Of a DNA stretch of 44,356 bases, positions 9,901-17,492 are shown in pieces. The translations under genes and the position numbers were made by a program. Position 1 is the stretch's first letter; each line of letters begins with the position of its first letter. A model generated the notes under the pieces. That model was not told where the DNA came from. It worked only from the letters and a program-made list of their open reading frames with translations, and ran no database searches. Source of the stretch: an uncultured Clostridia bacterium (GTDB lineage: Bacteria; Bacillota; Clostridia; Oscillospirales; Ruminococcaceae); contig CAMVEM010000004.1 of the NCBI GenBank assembly GCA_947166515.1, positions 1 through 44,356 of the forward strand. The letters run 5' to 3'.

Positions 9901-9983
9901 TCGCATGGATAATTTCGCTGATTTTGAATTTGATCCTGAAAGCTTTTGACAAGAGACACAGGAAGGGTGGTGATGCAAAATGA
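6936..9983 (+). CDS. Polar amino-acid ABC importer: serial binding domains fused to permease
   Basis: 1015 aa. An N-terminal signal anchor (9-29) is followed by a calcium-loop-like DRDGDGIITYKD (46-57), serial family-3 solute-binding modules and a HisM/GlnP-type permease (about 800-1010) with the EAA loop GGQREAALALGY (906-917). Binding modules are cut unusually: lobe-2 plus closing helices at 60-175, a full domain at 191-420, a full domain at 436-665, and a first half-lobe only at 682-775 directly before the permease. Linkers repeat as VD(F/L)(S/T)G(L/F)TGENG. The end halves could pair into a third complete domain. Streptococcal GlnPQ is a known precedent for fused binding domains. The stop overlaps the start of the ATPase gene (ATGA), so the two are translationally coupled. 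The substrate is probably a polar or acidic amino acid, unproven. Confidence 0.88.
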   Translation: MRKNTKKVDFIIIAVIILLIAGGIVLSVFTQNSGGNGADNKTLFADRDGDGIITYKDYIGKRVGILTGSSFEEPTFEFLPDSEYLYYDTLSDLILALEQDKIDCFISDEPVLRMAHTERSEISCLSDVLREDRYSFCFQKTGEKGEKLQRQFNEMLAELTADGTLEKMKSKWFSKGSEKNRVDFSGLTGENGTLKITTVSTNAPFSMVADGELTGYSIELVAEFCRRYGYDCSIDQTNVSSALAGVSTGIYDILASCATVTDERKESMNFSDPIYVGGISLAVRTSDISVTSNAVTADTPISYFGDKKIGILTGSAYEPVAQKIFPNAEYVYYDVASDLALATGAGMIDGYLMDIDQAETMIAENSKLFWLKEAAEETSYAFAFPKTDKGAALRDKVNEFLAKIKADGTMDALLKKWTEDNIEKSVDLTGFTGENGVLNIASDGTTPPWEFTYNGGITGYEIELVAMFCHEYGYTPKFDTMTFSAVIPGIASEKYDMAAANISVTPERAESVYFSHKESGSTVVFVTTAGTSAGTANGAVEDRPFSYYAENKKVGVMTGSLYEVIINERYPGTDLYQFNNQADMGAALDSGVIDCFTVPRATAEDFVQQYSSMTCLKEVFTKLPYGFAFEKSTDKEYLRDQMNEFLEKINLDGTYAELVSVWFGDDEEKKIVDTSGLTGENGTLNLITTSTMQPFSYIKDGVSVGFEIDIVTRFCREYGYALNISTTEFSAIIPAITSGMADIACANITITAERAESVNFSVPYYTTDALAVVRAENTETEAAPGFFESIAASFEKNFIREDRWQMILDGIGTTCLITVLSALFGSVLAFLVCMFRRTGSKLANAISNIYVKLLQGTPIVVLLMILYYVVLGKTFSSVWVAVIGFTLNFGAYASEIMSSGIESIDGGQREAALALGYNENQAFFKFIFPQAAVRFLPVYRGEIVSLLKSTSIVGYIAIQDLTKMSDIIRSRTYEAFFPLIATAIIYFILAWIISLILNLILKAFDKRHRKGGDAK

Positions 9984-11074
9984 GTATGATAAAGATAGAA
10001 CATCTTCGCAAGGAATATCCGAATGTAACGCCGCTCAAGGATGTCTGCGTCGAGATAAACAAGGGTGATGTTATCTCGATCATAGGACCGTCCGGAACGG
10101 GAAAATCTACGCTTCTGCGCTGTCTCAATCAGCTTGAAGAACCTACCTCCGGTACCGTGACAGTTGACGGTGAAGTCATAACTGACCCGAAGTGCGACAT
10201 TTCGCTGGTTCGCCGCAAAATGGGAATGGTGTTCCAGTCGTTCAATCTGTTCGCTAATCTGAATATTGTAGAGAATGTTATGTCTGCGCCGGTCAATCTT
10301 CTGAAAATCCCGAAAGAACAGGCTCGCAAGGAGGCTATGGAGCTGTTGAAACGCGTCGGTCTCGCGGAAAAAGCCGAGAACTATCCCGACGAGCTCTCCG
10401 GCGGTCAGAAGCAGCGTGTTGCTATAGCCCGCGCAATTGCGATGAAACCGGAGATAATCCTGTTCGACGAGCCGACCTCCGCACTTGACCCGACTATGGT
10501 TGGCGAAGTACTTTCAGTCATTCGTTCTCTCGCAAAAGATGGCATGACGATGATGATAGTCACCCACGAAATGAAGTTTGCGCGTGATGTATCAAACCGT
10601 GTTTTCTACATGGACGAGGGCGGCATATACGAGGATGGAACTCCGCAGCAGATATTTGAAAGTCCGCTTAAAGAAAAAACGAGAATATTCATCAAGCGAC
10701 TGAAACAGCTTTCACTTGAAATAACCTCGCCCGATTTCGACTCTATCGGTTTCATCACGCAAATCGAGCAGTTCGGCAGAGATAATATGCTTTCGCCGGC
10801 TATGATACGCAATTTACAGCTCGCGTTCGAGGAGCTTGTTATACAGAACATTGCTGGCAAGCTTGACTATGACGGCAGTGGTTTTCCGATAAATGTTGAT
10901 ATCGAATATTCCGAGACGGACTCTGCCGCCGAAATGACGATAACCTACGGCAGTGAAAAATACGATCCGTTCGCGGACGGCGACGAGCTTTCCACTATGA
11001 TCGTGAAGAAGCTGGCAGTGAAAGCCGATCACAACTATGACGGCCAAAATTATATAACCGTTATATTTAAATGA
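9980..11074 (+). CDS. Amino-acid ABC ATPase with RsbW-like GHKL C-terminal domain
   Basis: 364 aa. Residues 1-240 are a GlnQ/HisP-type ATPase: Walker A GPSGTGKST (36-44), signature LSGGQKQR (139-146), Walker B IILFDEPTSALDP (159-171) and switch His in VTHEMKF. Family members normally end near residue 245. Here about 120 extra residues follow. They contain an N-box-like LQLAFEELVIQNI (279-291), a linker resembling YDPFADGDELSTMIVKKLA (328-346) and a closing beta strand, as in HATPase_c_2 proteins such as RsbW/SpoIIAB anti-sigma kinases. Overlap with the permease gene (ATGA) shows they form one importer. The tail may let a STAS protein or a phosphorylation switch control uptake; the STAS-kinase gene upstream is an obvious candidate partner. 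The role is inferred. Confidence 0.85.
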   Translation: MSMIKIEHLRKEYPNVTPLKDVCVEINKGDVISIIGPSGTGKSTLLRCLNQLEEPTSGTVTVDGEVITDPKCDISLVRRKMGMVFQSFNLFANLNIVENVMSAPVNLLKIPKEQARKEAMELLKRVGLAEKAENYPDELSGGQKQRVAIARAIAMKPEIILFDEPTSALDPTMVGEVLSVIRSLAKDGMTMMIVTHEMKFARDVSNRVFYMDEGGIYEDGTPQQIFESPLKEKTRIFIKRLKQLSLEITSPDFDSIGFITQIEQFGRDNMLSPAMIRNLQLAFEELVIQNIAGKLDYDGSGFPINVDIEYSETDSAAEMTITYGSEKYDPFADGDELSTMIVKKLAVKADHNYDGQNYITVIFK

Positions 11075-11087
11075 AAGGTGATAAATC

Positions 11088-12455
11088 TTGGAAAATGACA
11101 GTTTATTCACGTCGGTAAAGCCTGCGTCTGCGCTTGCCAGAATGGCGCTCCCGACAGTTGCAAGTCAGGTAATAATCCTGATATACAATCTCGCAGACAC
11201 ATGGTTCATCGGGCGAACTGATAATCCGAACATGATCGGCGCATCGTCGCTTGCGCTTACGGTCTATCTCGCCGCGGTGGCGCTCGCAAATGTGTTCGGC
11301 GTAGGCGGCGGAGCACTTATGGCGCGGCTTATCGGCGAGAAAAAGGAAGATGACGCGCGGCGTGTGGCATCCTACACGCTGACGTCATGCACGATAACAG
11401 CGGTGGTATTCTCGTTTCTGGTGTTTATACTCACAGACCCGATACTATATCTGCTCGGCGCGGACGAGTTCACGATAGAATACGGCAGGCAGTATCTTAT
11501 CACGACCACGGTCATAGGCGGAGTACCGACGATACTTTCGATGTGTATGCCGCAGCTTCTCCGCAACTCGGGATTTTCGATGTCCGCGGGTATAGGCGTA
11601 GCTCTCGGCAGCATTGCGAATGTACTGCTTGACCCGCTGTTCATGTTCGTTATCCTGCCGCCGGGGAATGAAGTTCTCGGCGCAGGAATAGCAACGGCTC
11701 TGTCGAATTTCATCTCGCTGGCATACTTTATCGTGATATTCATTCGCGTTAAGGACAAGAGCGTATTGCAAATTCCGAAAAAGCTCGAAAAGATCGGCGC
11801 AGAGAACCTGCGTTCGTTCTATACGGTAGGAATACCCGCGGCTATCGCGATATTCATGTTTGACCTCGTTACTATCGTGCTCAACAAGCTCGTTGTGGAT
11901 TACGGCAATATACAGCTTGCGGCAATGGGAATCGTGCTCAAGCTCGAACGCCTGCCGATAAACATCGGACTTGGTGTGTGTCTCGGAATGGTACCGCTCG
12001 TGAGCTACAATTACGGTTCGGGAGACCGCGAAAGAATGAGCCGATTCGTCTCGCTCGCGAGGATAGTGATACTCGTTTTCTCCGCTCTTTGCTCCGTAAT
12101 GTTTTTCTTCTTCGCGGACAGCATTGTCGGAGTGTTCATCAACGATGAAGAGACTGTGAGATTCGGCGCGGAGTTTCTGCGCGGACGGTGTTTCTCGCTC
12201 CCGTTCATGATGATAGGCTATCATGTTGTAAATTACATGAATGCCGTCAATAAAGGATTGATCTCGTTTATTCTCGCTATCGTGCGGCATCTGGTGCTTA
12301 TCATTCCGATAATGCTGATAATGAACGCAGTCTGGCAGCTTGACGGGCTTGTGTGGTCACAGCTTGTCGCCGACGCGCTGAACGCTGTCGTTGCTTTTGT
12401 CATATTCCGGAAAGTGAACGGAAGTATATGCGGGGAAACGCAGAAAAAGATGTAA
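11088..12455 (+). CDS. MATE-family multidrug/metabolite exporter, TTG start
   Basis: 455 aa with about twelve membrane spans in two homologous halves. Typical MATE features include LARMALPTVASQVIILIYNL near the N-terminus, DTWFIGR, and a second half beginning around residue 235 with GIPAAIAIFMFDLVTIVLN. MATE proteins export cationic compounds or metabolites against Na+ or H+; the substrate is unknown. TTG at 11088 is chosen because GAAAGGTG lies 7 bases before it and the next in-frame Met (residue 18) would cut off the first helix. It follows the ATPase gene by 13 bases, so it probably belongs to the same transcript. Confidence 0.88.
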   Translation: MENDSLFTSVKPASALARMALPTVASQVIILIYNLADTWFIGRTDNPNMIGASSLALTVYLAAVALANVFGVGGGALMARLIGEKKEDDARRVASYTLTSCTITAVVFSFLVFILTDPILYLLGADEFTIEYGRQYLITTTVIGGVPTILSMCMPQLLRNSGFSMSAGIGVALGSIANVLLDPLFMFVILPPGNEVLGAGIATALSNFISLAYFIVIFIRVKDKSVLQIPKKLEKIGAENLRSFYTVGIPAAIAIFMFDLVTIVLNKLVVDYGNIQLAAMGIVLKLERLPINIGLGVCLGMVPLVSYNYGSGDRERMSRFVSLARIVILVFSALCSVMFFFFADSIVGVFINDEETVRFGAEFLRGRCFSLPFMMIGYHVVNYMNAVNKGLISFILAIVRHLVLIIPIMLIMNAVWQLDGLVWSQLVADALNAVVAFVIFRKVNGSICGETQKKM

Positions 12456-12519
12456 CCGCTATCATATCTTAATTACCGGTATATATAATGCTTTTCATAA
12501 ACAGAAGGAGAAAATATCT

Positions 12520-12978
12520 ATGAAGAAAAGAATTACATCATTTATTCTGACAGGACTGATGATATGCTCTCTTGCTTCCTGCGGGAATGCAAAGCAGACA
12601 GAAATCAGCGTTCAGACAACTGCCGCGGAAACGCTTATTCTCGGGCAGAAATCCGAGCCGGGTGAGAAATACACTCTGTATCTAGGGCTCAATGACAAGG
12701 ATACCTATGAACAGATCATAAACACCGAGGAGGCGCTTGAAAAGGCAAACCTTATCTGTGCAAAGCACGCGGGCGGTTATACACAGCTTTCTGCGAGAGG
12801 CGGCTGGACAAACGATGATGGTACACTCGGACACGAAAACACAATTGTTTATGTGGTCTATGATATTTCCGAAGAGAACCTGAAAGCAATGCTCGACGAG
12901 TTTCTGAAAGAGTTCAATCAGAGCTCGGTGCTCGTTGAGAAGGAGACTACCGCTCACATCTATTATTCGGGGAATTGA
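12520..12978 (+). CDS. Small lipoprotein, possibly DUF3574-like
   Basis: 152 aa. The signal peptide ends in a lipobox (SLASC, Cys at about residue 21), so the protein should be anchored outside the membrane. The mature part has a short linker and one compact domain with YTLYLGLNDKDTYEQII (about 51-67), GGYTQLSARGGWTNDDG (about 87-103) and NTIVYVVYDISEENLKAML. This resembles DUF3574-type lipoproteins, from memory only. No catalytic residues were recognised. AGAAGGAG precedes the ATG by 9 bases. A TATAAT at 12484-12489 may be a -10 box, but no good -35 was found. Confidence 0.7.
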   Translation: MKKRITSFILTGLMICSLASCGNAKQTEISVQTTAAETLILGQKSEPGEKYTLYLGLNDKDTYEQIINTEEALEKANLICAKHAGGYTQLSARGGWTNDDGTLGHENTIVYVVYDISEENLKAMLDEFLKEFNQSSVLVEKETTAHIYYSGN

Positions 12979-12980
12979 AG

Positions 12981-13132
12981 ATGAAAACGTGCATATTGAC
13001 ACAACTGTCCGCAGCAATTCGCGGACAGCGATACTCGCGGAGCACCTGATTAAAAAGCTCTCCGGCGATAAGCTCTGCGAAACGGCGTTCCCGGTTGTTG
13101 ATGAGGCGATCGACAGATATTTTATTTCTTAA
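12981..13132 (+). pseudogene. Relic of a flavodoxin-fold NAD(P)H-dependent oxidoreductase
   Basis: ATG AAA ACG at 12981 starts a frame that soon stops. The shifted frame from about 12990 reads HIDTTVRSNSRTAILAEHL, which resembles the N-terminus of flavodoxin-fold NAD(P)H oxidoreductases (usual form: MK.L.ID...R..SRT..LA). One lost base after codon 3 explains the shift. The remaining frame ends at 13132, before most of the expected roughly 200 residues. The piece is therefore broken twice: frameshifted at the start and truncated at the end. The flanking relic at 13134 points to a deletion that joined two unrelated genes. Confidence 0.55.
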
Positions 13133-13133
13133 A

Positions 13134-13586
13134 TTGGATTGTTTCTCTGTTTTTAACAGGCGATCTTGCTCCGGATATACGATCAGTTATGTTTTCAAAA
13201 ACGATTTCAATGCCTATGATCTCTCCTTTGCGTGTGTGGAGGCAGATACATACAGTAATGAAGTGATCGTCACCCTCGGCGGCGAGACTGTTCCCGCAAG
13301 CGAGTATCACGTTATCTTCTTTACATACGAGGAGACAGAGGGTGGCGAAAGTCTTACAAGAGTAGGTGCGGATTTCCCGACAGCGCCGGGAACATATATT
13401 GCTGCGATCGTTGCAAATGAGGGCAGCGGTTTTACCGGCGAGAACAGAAGTGACCCGTTCACGGTCGAAGCAGCAGGAGAGTCAAACCCGAAAACAGGTG
13501 CGGAGCTTCCCGGACTTGCAGTACTTGCAATATGCGCCGCGGCTTTAGGTTTTTACGACAAAGAAAAGAGCATAAAAACTTTATAA
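13134..13586 (+). pseudogene. C-terminal fragment of a wall-anchored surface protein (NPKTG)
   Basis: About 150 codons, open from about 13,134. From about 13,185 the reading looks coding: an immunoglobulin-like beta domain (…EVIVTLGGETVPASEYHV…), then ESNPKTG, a hydrophobic stretch (LAVLAICAAALGF) and a charged tail. NPKTG plus hydrophobic tail resembles a sortase-type sorting signal, though the tail has drifted (DKEKSIKTL). There is no signal peptide and no convincing start, and the first residues overlap the preceding flavodoxin relic. I read it as the end of a larger secreted protein left by a deletion. A short expressed gene is possible but unlikely. Confidence 0.5.
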
Positions 13587-13593
13587 CAGAATC

Positions 13594-13624
13594 GGCTGCA
13601 CATCTTTTTCAGGTGTGCAGCCGT
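13594..13624 (+). terminator. Stem-loop after the surface-protein relic
   Basis: A perfect 10-bp stem CGGCTGCACA/TGTGCAGCCG with an 11-base T-rich loop begins 8 bases after the stop. The following bases (TAATAATAAAAG) lack a run of T, so it is a weak intrinsic terminator or an mRNA end-protecting hairpin. Confidence 0.6.
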
Positions 13625-13644
13625 AATAATAAAAGAATCATAAT

Positions 13645-13673
13645 TGCAATCAGCGATAAGATATGCTATAATA
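13645..13673 (+). promoter_or_regulatory. Sigma-A promoter, extended -10
   Basis: TTGCAA (13645-13650), a 17-base spacer ending in TGC, and TATAAT (13668-13673). It drives the 84-aa gene whose ATG is 25 bases downstream. Confidence 0.62.
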
Positions 13674-13697
13674 GATAAAGAACCGTTATGATATGTA

Positions 13698-13952
13698 ATG
13701 GTTGCGGATGTGTCCGACCCTGTAAAATATCTCGGACTCGACAGTCAGACCTGTTATCTTATCTGGGACAGTTATATCTCTGCTTACTTCTCAAAATATC
13801 CGGATGATAACACAGAGAGTTTTATTGATCGGGTCAGGAAATACGCAAAGCTGAAAGGTCTGCTATTAACTTTGCCAAACCGTGACCTTGCGAAAGCATT
13901 TGACAGTTTTCTTCTCCACATAAGCGAAGAATTAATGGCAGACAGGCAGTGA
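13698..13952 (+). CDS. Small protein of unknown function (84 aa)
   Basis: 84 aa, not recognised. It appears helical and soluble, with aromatic-rich TCYLIWDSYISAYFSKY (about 18-34) and a Lys/Leu-rich middle. There is no signal peptide, membrane span or metal motif. A good extended -10 promoter lies just upstream, which is the main reason to accept the gene. The ribosome site is poor (only AAAG at a distance), so translation may be weak or the start may be wrong. It stands alone between the relic region and the Sel1-like gene. Confidence 0.5.
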   Translation: MVADVSDPVKYLGLDSQTCYLIWDSYISAYFSKYPDDNTESFIDRVRKYAKLKGLLLTLPNRDLAKAFDSFLLHISEELMADRQ

Positions 13953-14177
13953 CACATTATGAAGTTTATTTACATCAAATGAATTATTCATTATGTCGAC
14001 AACCTTGATTCTAAAAGAAAAGCCTATCCTAAAGGTATGTATGAAGCAGAAATAATAATAAAAGGAAATGTATGCAAATGTGTTATAGTATATTTTGTAA
14101 AGAAGATAGCATTAAGGAATGGTGCTGAAGAATACAAGGATAAGATTTATTTTTATAATAAAGAAAGGAAAACAGAA

Positions 14178-14984
14178 ATGGAACAGAACAAATTGGATAT
14201 TCTTACTCAAAAAGCTGAAAATGGTGATTTTGATAGTATGGTATTTCTTGCAAACTATTATCTCAGACCCAAGGACCCGTCAAAAATGCAGGTAAGTAAG
14301 GCTTTTAAATGGTTCGGTGCTATCTCTGACAGAACAAACAATCTCCCCGAAACCAAACTTGCTGCAAGTCTCGGACATATGCTTGGTTATTCAATGATCC
14401 GTTCGGATAAAAATTCTTGGCGGTTTGCACTGGATGCTCTTGAGAAGGCTTTGGGTTATTCAGAGAAGTCATTGAAGCTTGGTGATAAAGATAGCCTTAT
14501 AAAATCAATGGATATCAGAACAGAAATGGGTCATGCTTATCTTCTCGGAATGCGTGAATACATAAATGATCCCGATAAAAAGGAACTCTATGAATCATGT
14601 GTGAAAAACGCTGTCAAGTTTCTGAAAATTGCTGTGGAATACTCAAGAACAGGTGATTGTAAATACTACCTTGGTGACGCTTTATCAGAATATTTTGTGG
14701 TCCTGCTTAATAACGGTATGGATATAAACGATGTTCCGTTAGATGATGAACTTCTTCTGATAAAGTGTTTTACGGAGTTTATCAATGAAAACAAGCCTGA
14801 TCATGAACATGTGGATACTGCCTGCTGTTCTCTCGGAATACAGTACACATACGGCTCCGAAAGAGTACGCAATTACGATCTCGGATACAAATACTACAAA
14901 ATGGCGAATGATCTCGGTTTCGACTGCAGTGAAGATCTGAGTTGTTTTGTAAGGGACAGTAACGGCAGATATACTTTGAAATAA
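14178..14984 (+). CDS. Sel1-like/TPR repeat protein
   Basis: 268 aa from the ATG at 14178, chosen because GAAAGGAAAACAGAA precedes it. An upstream in-frame ATG at 14037 would add 47 AT-rich codons without a ribosome site. Helical pairs follow the Sel1/TPR pattern: KAENGDFDSMVFLANYYL near the N-terminus, then ALEKALGYSEKSLKLGD, VKFLKIAVEYSRTGDCKYYLG and GYKYYKMANDLGFD at the end. Such solenoids bind proteins; no catalytic domain was seen. The gene is AT-richer than its neighbours, a possible sign of transfer. It is convergent with the GNAT-fusion gene, with 81 bases between. Confidence 0.68.
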   Translation: MEQNKLDILTQKAENGDFDSMVFLANYYLRPKDPSKMQVSKAFKWFGAISDRTNNLPETKLAASLGHMLGYSMIRSDKNSWRFALDALEKALGYSEKSLKLGDKDSLIKSMDIRTEMGHAYLLGMREYINDPDKKELYESCVKNAVKFLKIAVEYSRTGDCKYYLGDALSEYFVVLLNNGMDINDVPLDDELLLIKCFTEFINENKPDHEHVDTACCSLGIQYTYGSERVRNYDLGYKYYKMANDLGFDCSEDLSCFVRDSNGRYTLK

Positions 14985-15065
14985 TTGGGGTATATTTAAG
15001 CCGGTCTGAAAAAAAGGGACAGTGGCGACACATCATGAGTTAAGGGTGGAAGATGACAAAAGAGA

Positions 15066-16991
15066 TTAGCAGCGTTCCACCTTTATTGAAACAAAATCTC
15101 GCTTTACATTTTCGTAGTCTTCGAAAACGATCCTGGATAGTATATTGTAACCCATAAGATCAAAGTTTCTGTGGCTGTAACGATTGATTGGCGAGACTTC
15201 CGCGCCAATATATACGGGCTCGCCTTTTTCTATATAAGCGGCGCCGTCTTCCATTGCAAATCGGTAACACATAGAAAGCATCAGCCGCTGAAAGCCGAGA
15301 CCACGGTATTTTTCACCCACGATTATGGAGTTGAATTCGGAGAAATGTATCGTTTTATCGGATATTTTTTCAAATTCCTCTTTACACTTTCTCATGCCGG
15401 AATACATTTTCAGATCTTCTTCGGTATGTTCGATCGGTACAATTATCGCACAGCATGCAGGTCTGTCGTTGCCTGCGTCTTCGATTATCCAGCATTGTCT
15501 GTGCTCGGTCGCATAACGAAGACTTTTGTCCGAGCTGTTGATGAACACCTTCGGGTCCCAGCCGTTATCGGGATTATGCATTTCGTGCAGCCTTTTCAGA
15601 TCCCCGGTATCTGCAAGATGAAGAATGTATCTGTTTTCTTTGAAATCCTTATCTACCAGATTGAAGCCGCAGGGCTTTTTTCCGCTTGTTACGATCTTGT
15701 TGATGATATAGCTGTCAATAAGATCGTTTTTTCTGTTGATCGAAGTGAAGTATTCCCCGTCTTCATCATCCCCGAAGATATCGGAGAACTTAATATGATC
15801 TATCCAGGCAGTATATAACTCAAAAAGATAAGAATAATCGTCCGGCGAACGAAAGATGACCTCGTTCTGAACAGTAAAATCATTCACTGTACAAAAGAAG
15901 AAATTGCGGAGCTGCTCATCATAATATCTGATCTGTGTGGGGTGATGCTTCAATGCGTTATAAACATAACGGAACTCTTTCAGAAACAGAGCAGCTGACC
16001 CCGTTGAAACAGGCGCCCGGCAGACCCCATGGTTTATCCTGCGTTCCTCCATAGAGGACAGAAGGTCATGGTATGTGCGGGCCAGCTCATAGTGCAGGCA
16101 GCGTATGTCTTTCTTGAGTTCTGCAATATTGCAGTCCTGGTTTTCTGGCGTAATACGCGACTTTTGTTTATAGTACGAACCAAGGTAAAACTTCAGCTTC
16201 GGAAAAGTCTCCGGCGTATTCTCATGCGTCAGCAGTAACGATACCGCGGCTGTCTGAAGAAACAGTTCGGCAAAAACGTCGCATTGCTCCCTGGCTCCAT
16301 CTTTGCTGCCCGGTTCAAATGAAACAGAAGCGTATTCCGTCCATTTAGCAAGCACAGTCTGCAAGTCTGAATTTCCAAGGTTCGCAAGGACCTGAGCCTG
16401 TCGCTTCAGTGAGTCTGTATAAACGCACTCAGTGAAGAGCGCCGCAAATTTCCGCCACTGCATTAACAGAAGTTCGTAGTCAAGCAGCTTGCCGCGCTCA
16501 ATGCCGTATGACTGTCGGTCCTCCTTTGAGTTTAAGTGATCAAAGAATCTGTTCACATAATCTATGTCCGAAGCAATATATCCGTGTGGATAACGCACCT
16601 CAGCATATTCGTAAAAATACTTTCCCGAGGTTTCCGATCTGAATCTCGGGTTTTTTACAAGCTTCGTGGATTCGTCAAATATGTTTTTTGAATGGTCAAA
16701 ATTAAACACACCTTTTTTGATAAAAAAATGATTGTAAGAAGGACGCATAAAACTCTGCGCAGCTTTTTCGAGTGCTTTATCGCTCAAAGCAGATCTGTTG
16801 TTCATAATGTATTCCTGTTTGCTTTTTTCCTCCGGAGAAAGCTTAAGCAAATCGCTATCAACTATACTCCAGAGTATCACTTCGGCAATATACGGGCTTC
16901 CGAGCAAGACTTTACCTGAATGCGCCTTGGGGAGATTCATGCAATGCTTTACTGAATTAACAAATTCCTGATAGCCAAAACTTGATGTCAT
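15066..16991 (-). CDS. Large protein with unknown N-terminal region and C-terminal GNAT acetyltransferase
   Basis: 641 aa from the ATG at 16991, chosen because GGAG lies 7 bases before it; a GTG start at 17045 would add 18 residues without a ribosome site. The first roughly 475 residues are mostly helical and were not recognised; no membrane span was seen. The last roughly 165 residues look like a GNAT domain: the strand CWIIEDAGNDRPACCAIIVP, then the acetyl-CoA motif VGEKYRGLGFQRLML (pattern RxxGxG/A) and a closing IGAEVSPINRYSHRNFDLMGY. It probably acetylates a protein or small molecule selected by the N-terminal part. A near-perfect sigma-A promoter precedes it on the minus strand. It is transcribed divergently from the vWA gene at 17493. 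Confidence 0.72.
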   Translation of the reverse strand: MTSSFGYQEFVNSVKHCMNLPKAHSGKVLLGSPYIAEVILWSIVDSDLLKLSPEEKSKQEYIMNNRSALSDKALEKAAQSFMRPSYNHFFIKKGVFNFDHSKNIFDESTKLVKNPRFRSETSGKYFYEYAEVRYPHGYIASDIDYVNRFFDHLNSKEDRQSYGIERGKLLDYELLLMQWRKFAALFTECVYTDSLKRQAQVLANLGNSDLQTVLAKWTEYASVSFEPGSKDGAREQCDVFAELFLQTAAVSLLLTHENTPETFPKLKFYLGSYYKQKSRITPENQDCNIAELKKDIRCLHYELARTYHDLLSSMEERRINHGVCRAPVSTGSAALFLKEFRYVYNALKHHPTQIRYYDEQLRNFFFCTVNDFTVQNEVIFRSPDDYSYLFELYTAWIDHIKFSDIFGDDEDGEYFTSINRKNDLIDSYIINKIVTSGKKPCGFNLVDKDFKENRYILHLADTGDLKRLHEMHNPDNGWDPKVFINSSDKSLRYATEHRQCWIIEDAGNDRPACCAIIVPIEHTEEDLKMYSGMRKCKEEFEKISDKTIHFSEFNSIIVGEKYRGLGFQRLMLSMCYRFAMEDGAAYIEKGEPVYIGAEVSPINRYSHRNFDLMGYNILSRIVFEDYENVKRDFVSIKVERC

Positions 16992-17064
16992 ATAAACACT
17001 CCGATCAAAAATCACATTAAAAACCTGCGCTGTGACACGGCTCACTGGTTTTCATGTCGGTTTT

Positions 17065-17093
17065 ATTATAGCATTATCGCTCTCTTTTGTCAA
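17065..17093 (-). promoter_or_regulatory. Consensus sigma-A promoter for the GNAT-fusion gene
   Basis: On the minus strand: TTGACA (17093-17088), a 17-base spacer and TATAAT (17070-17065). Both boxes match the consensus exactly. Confidence 0.75.
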
Positions 17094-17334
17094 TGCAGGT
17101 AAAAAGGAAGGGTTCTTTTTCTCGAAATCTTAGTGAATTTATGAACTATATTCATTTCCGTGGTCATCTTGACATGATCCTCGATTCAGATGTGTTGATC
17201 CGGCCACACTCGCCTGGAAGATAGTTGCTTCAGAGCTGCCGGCCTATCACAGTCAGGCTTGAGTCAGGACGTTTTCAAAGAAAAAAACATTACGGCATTT
17301 TAAGATTTCGGCAGCGGAACAAAAAAGAAAAGGA

Positions 17335-17363
17335 AAAATCCATCGCAAGCATGGATTTTTTTT
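17335..17363. terminator. Hairpin with flanking A and T runs
   Basis: The stem AAAATCCAT/ATGGATTTT (17335-17343, 17351-17359) has a 7-base loop and is followed by T residues. It could end transcription entering from either side. No gene runs into it on the + strand, so it may insulate the vWA operon. Confidence 0.5.
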
Positions 17364-17394
17364 ATTAAGTCCGGAAATATTACGGTTTTTTTCT

Positions 17395-17424
17395 CTCGAC
17401 TCTCAAGCAGCCATGTGTTAAAAT
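17395..17424 (+). promoter_or_regulatory. Possible promoter of the vWA/PP2C/kinase block
   Basis: CTCGAC (17395-17400), an 18-base spacer and TAAAAT (17419-17424), preceded by TGTG. It is a partial consensus 68 bases before the ATG. Confidence 0.38.
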
Positions 17425-17492
17425 TATAAATGAAAGAGAGATACGCGGTATCTCATAAAAAGCAATAATTTCACCCAAAGGAGGACAATATC

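Larger units (their letters stand above)
17046..17492. other. 447-base divergent intergenic region
   Basis: No gene is supported here. It holds the minus-strand promoter of the GNAT-fusion gene (17065-17093), a terminator-like hairpin with A and T runs (17335-17363), and a possible plus-strand promoter (17395-17424) for the vWA operon. The stretch 17100-17330 shows nothing beyond the short direct repeat AGTCAGG. Confidence 0.6.

Noticed and set aside
11445-12290. Open frame of 281 codons on the minus strand
   Set aside because: Antisense to the MATE gene; composition is unnatural (His/Arg/Glu-rich) and no family is recognisable.
15000-15095. Terminator between the convergent Sel1-like and GNAT-fusion genes
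   Set aside because: The best pairing (GGTGGAA with TTCCACC) has a loop of about 28 bases, overlaps the coding end and lacks a T run.
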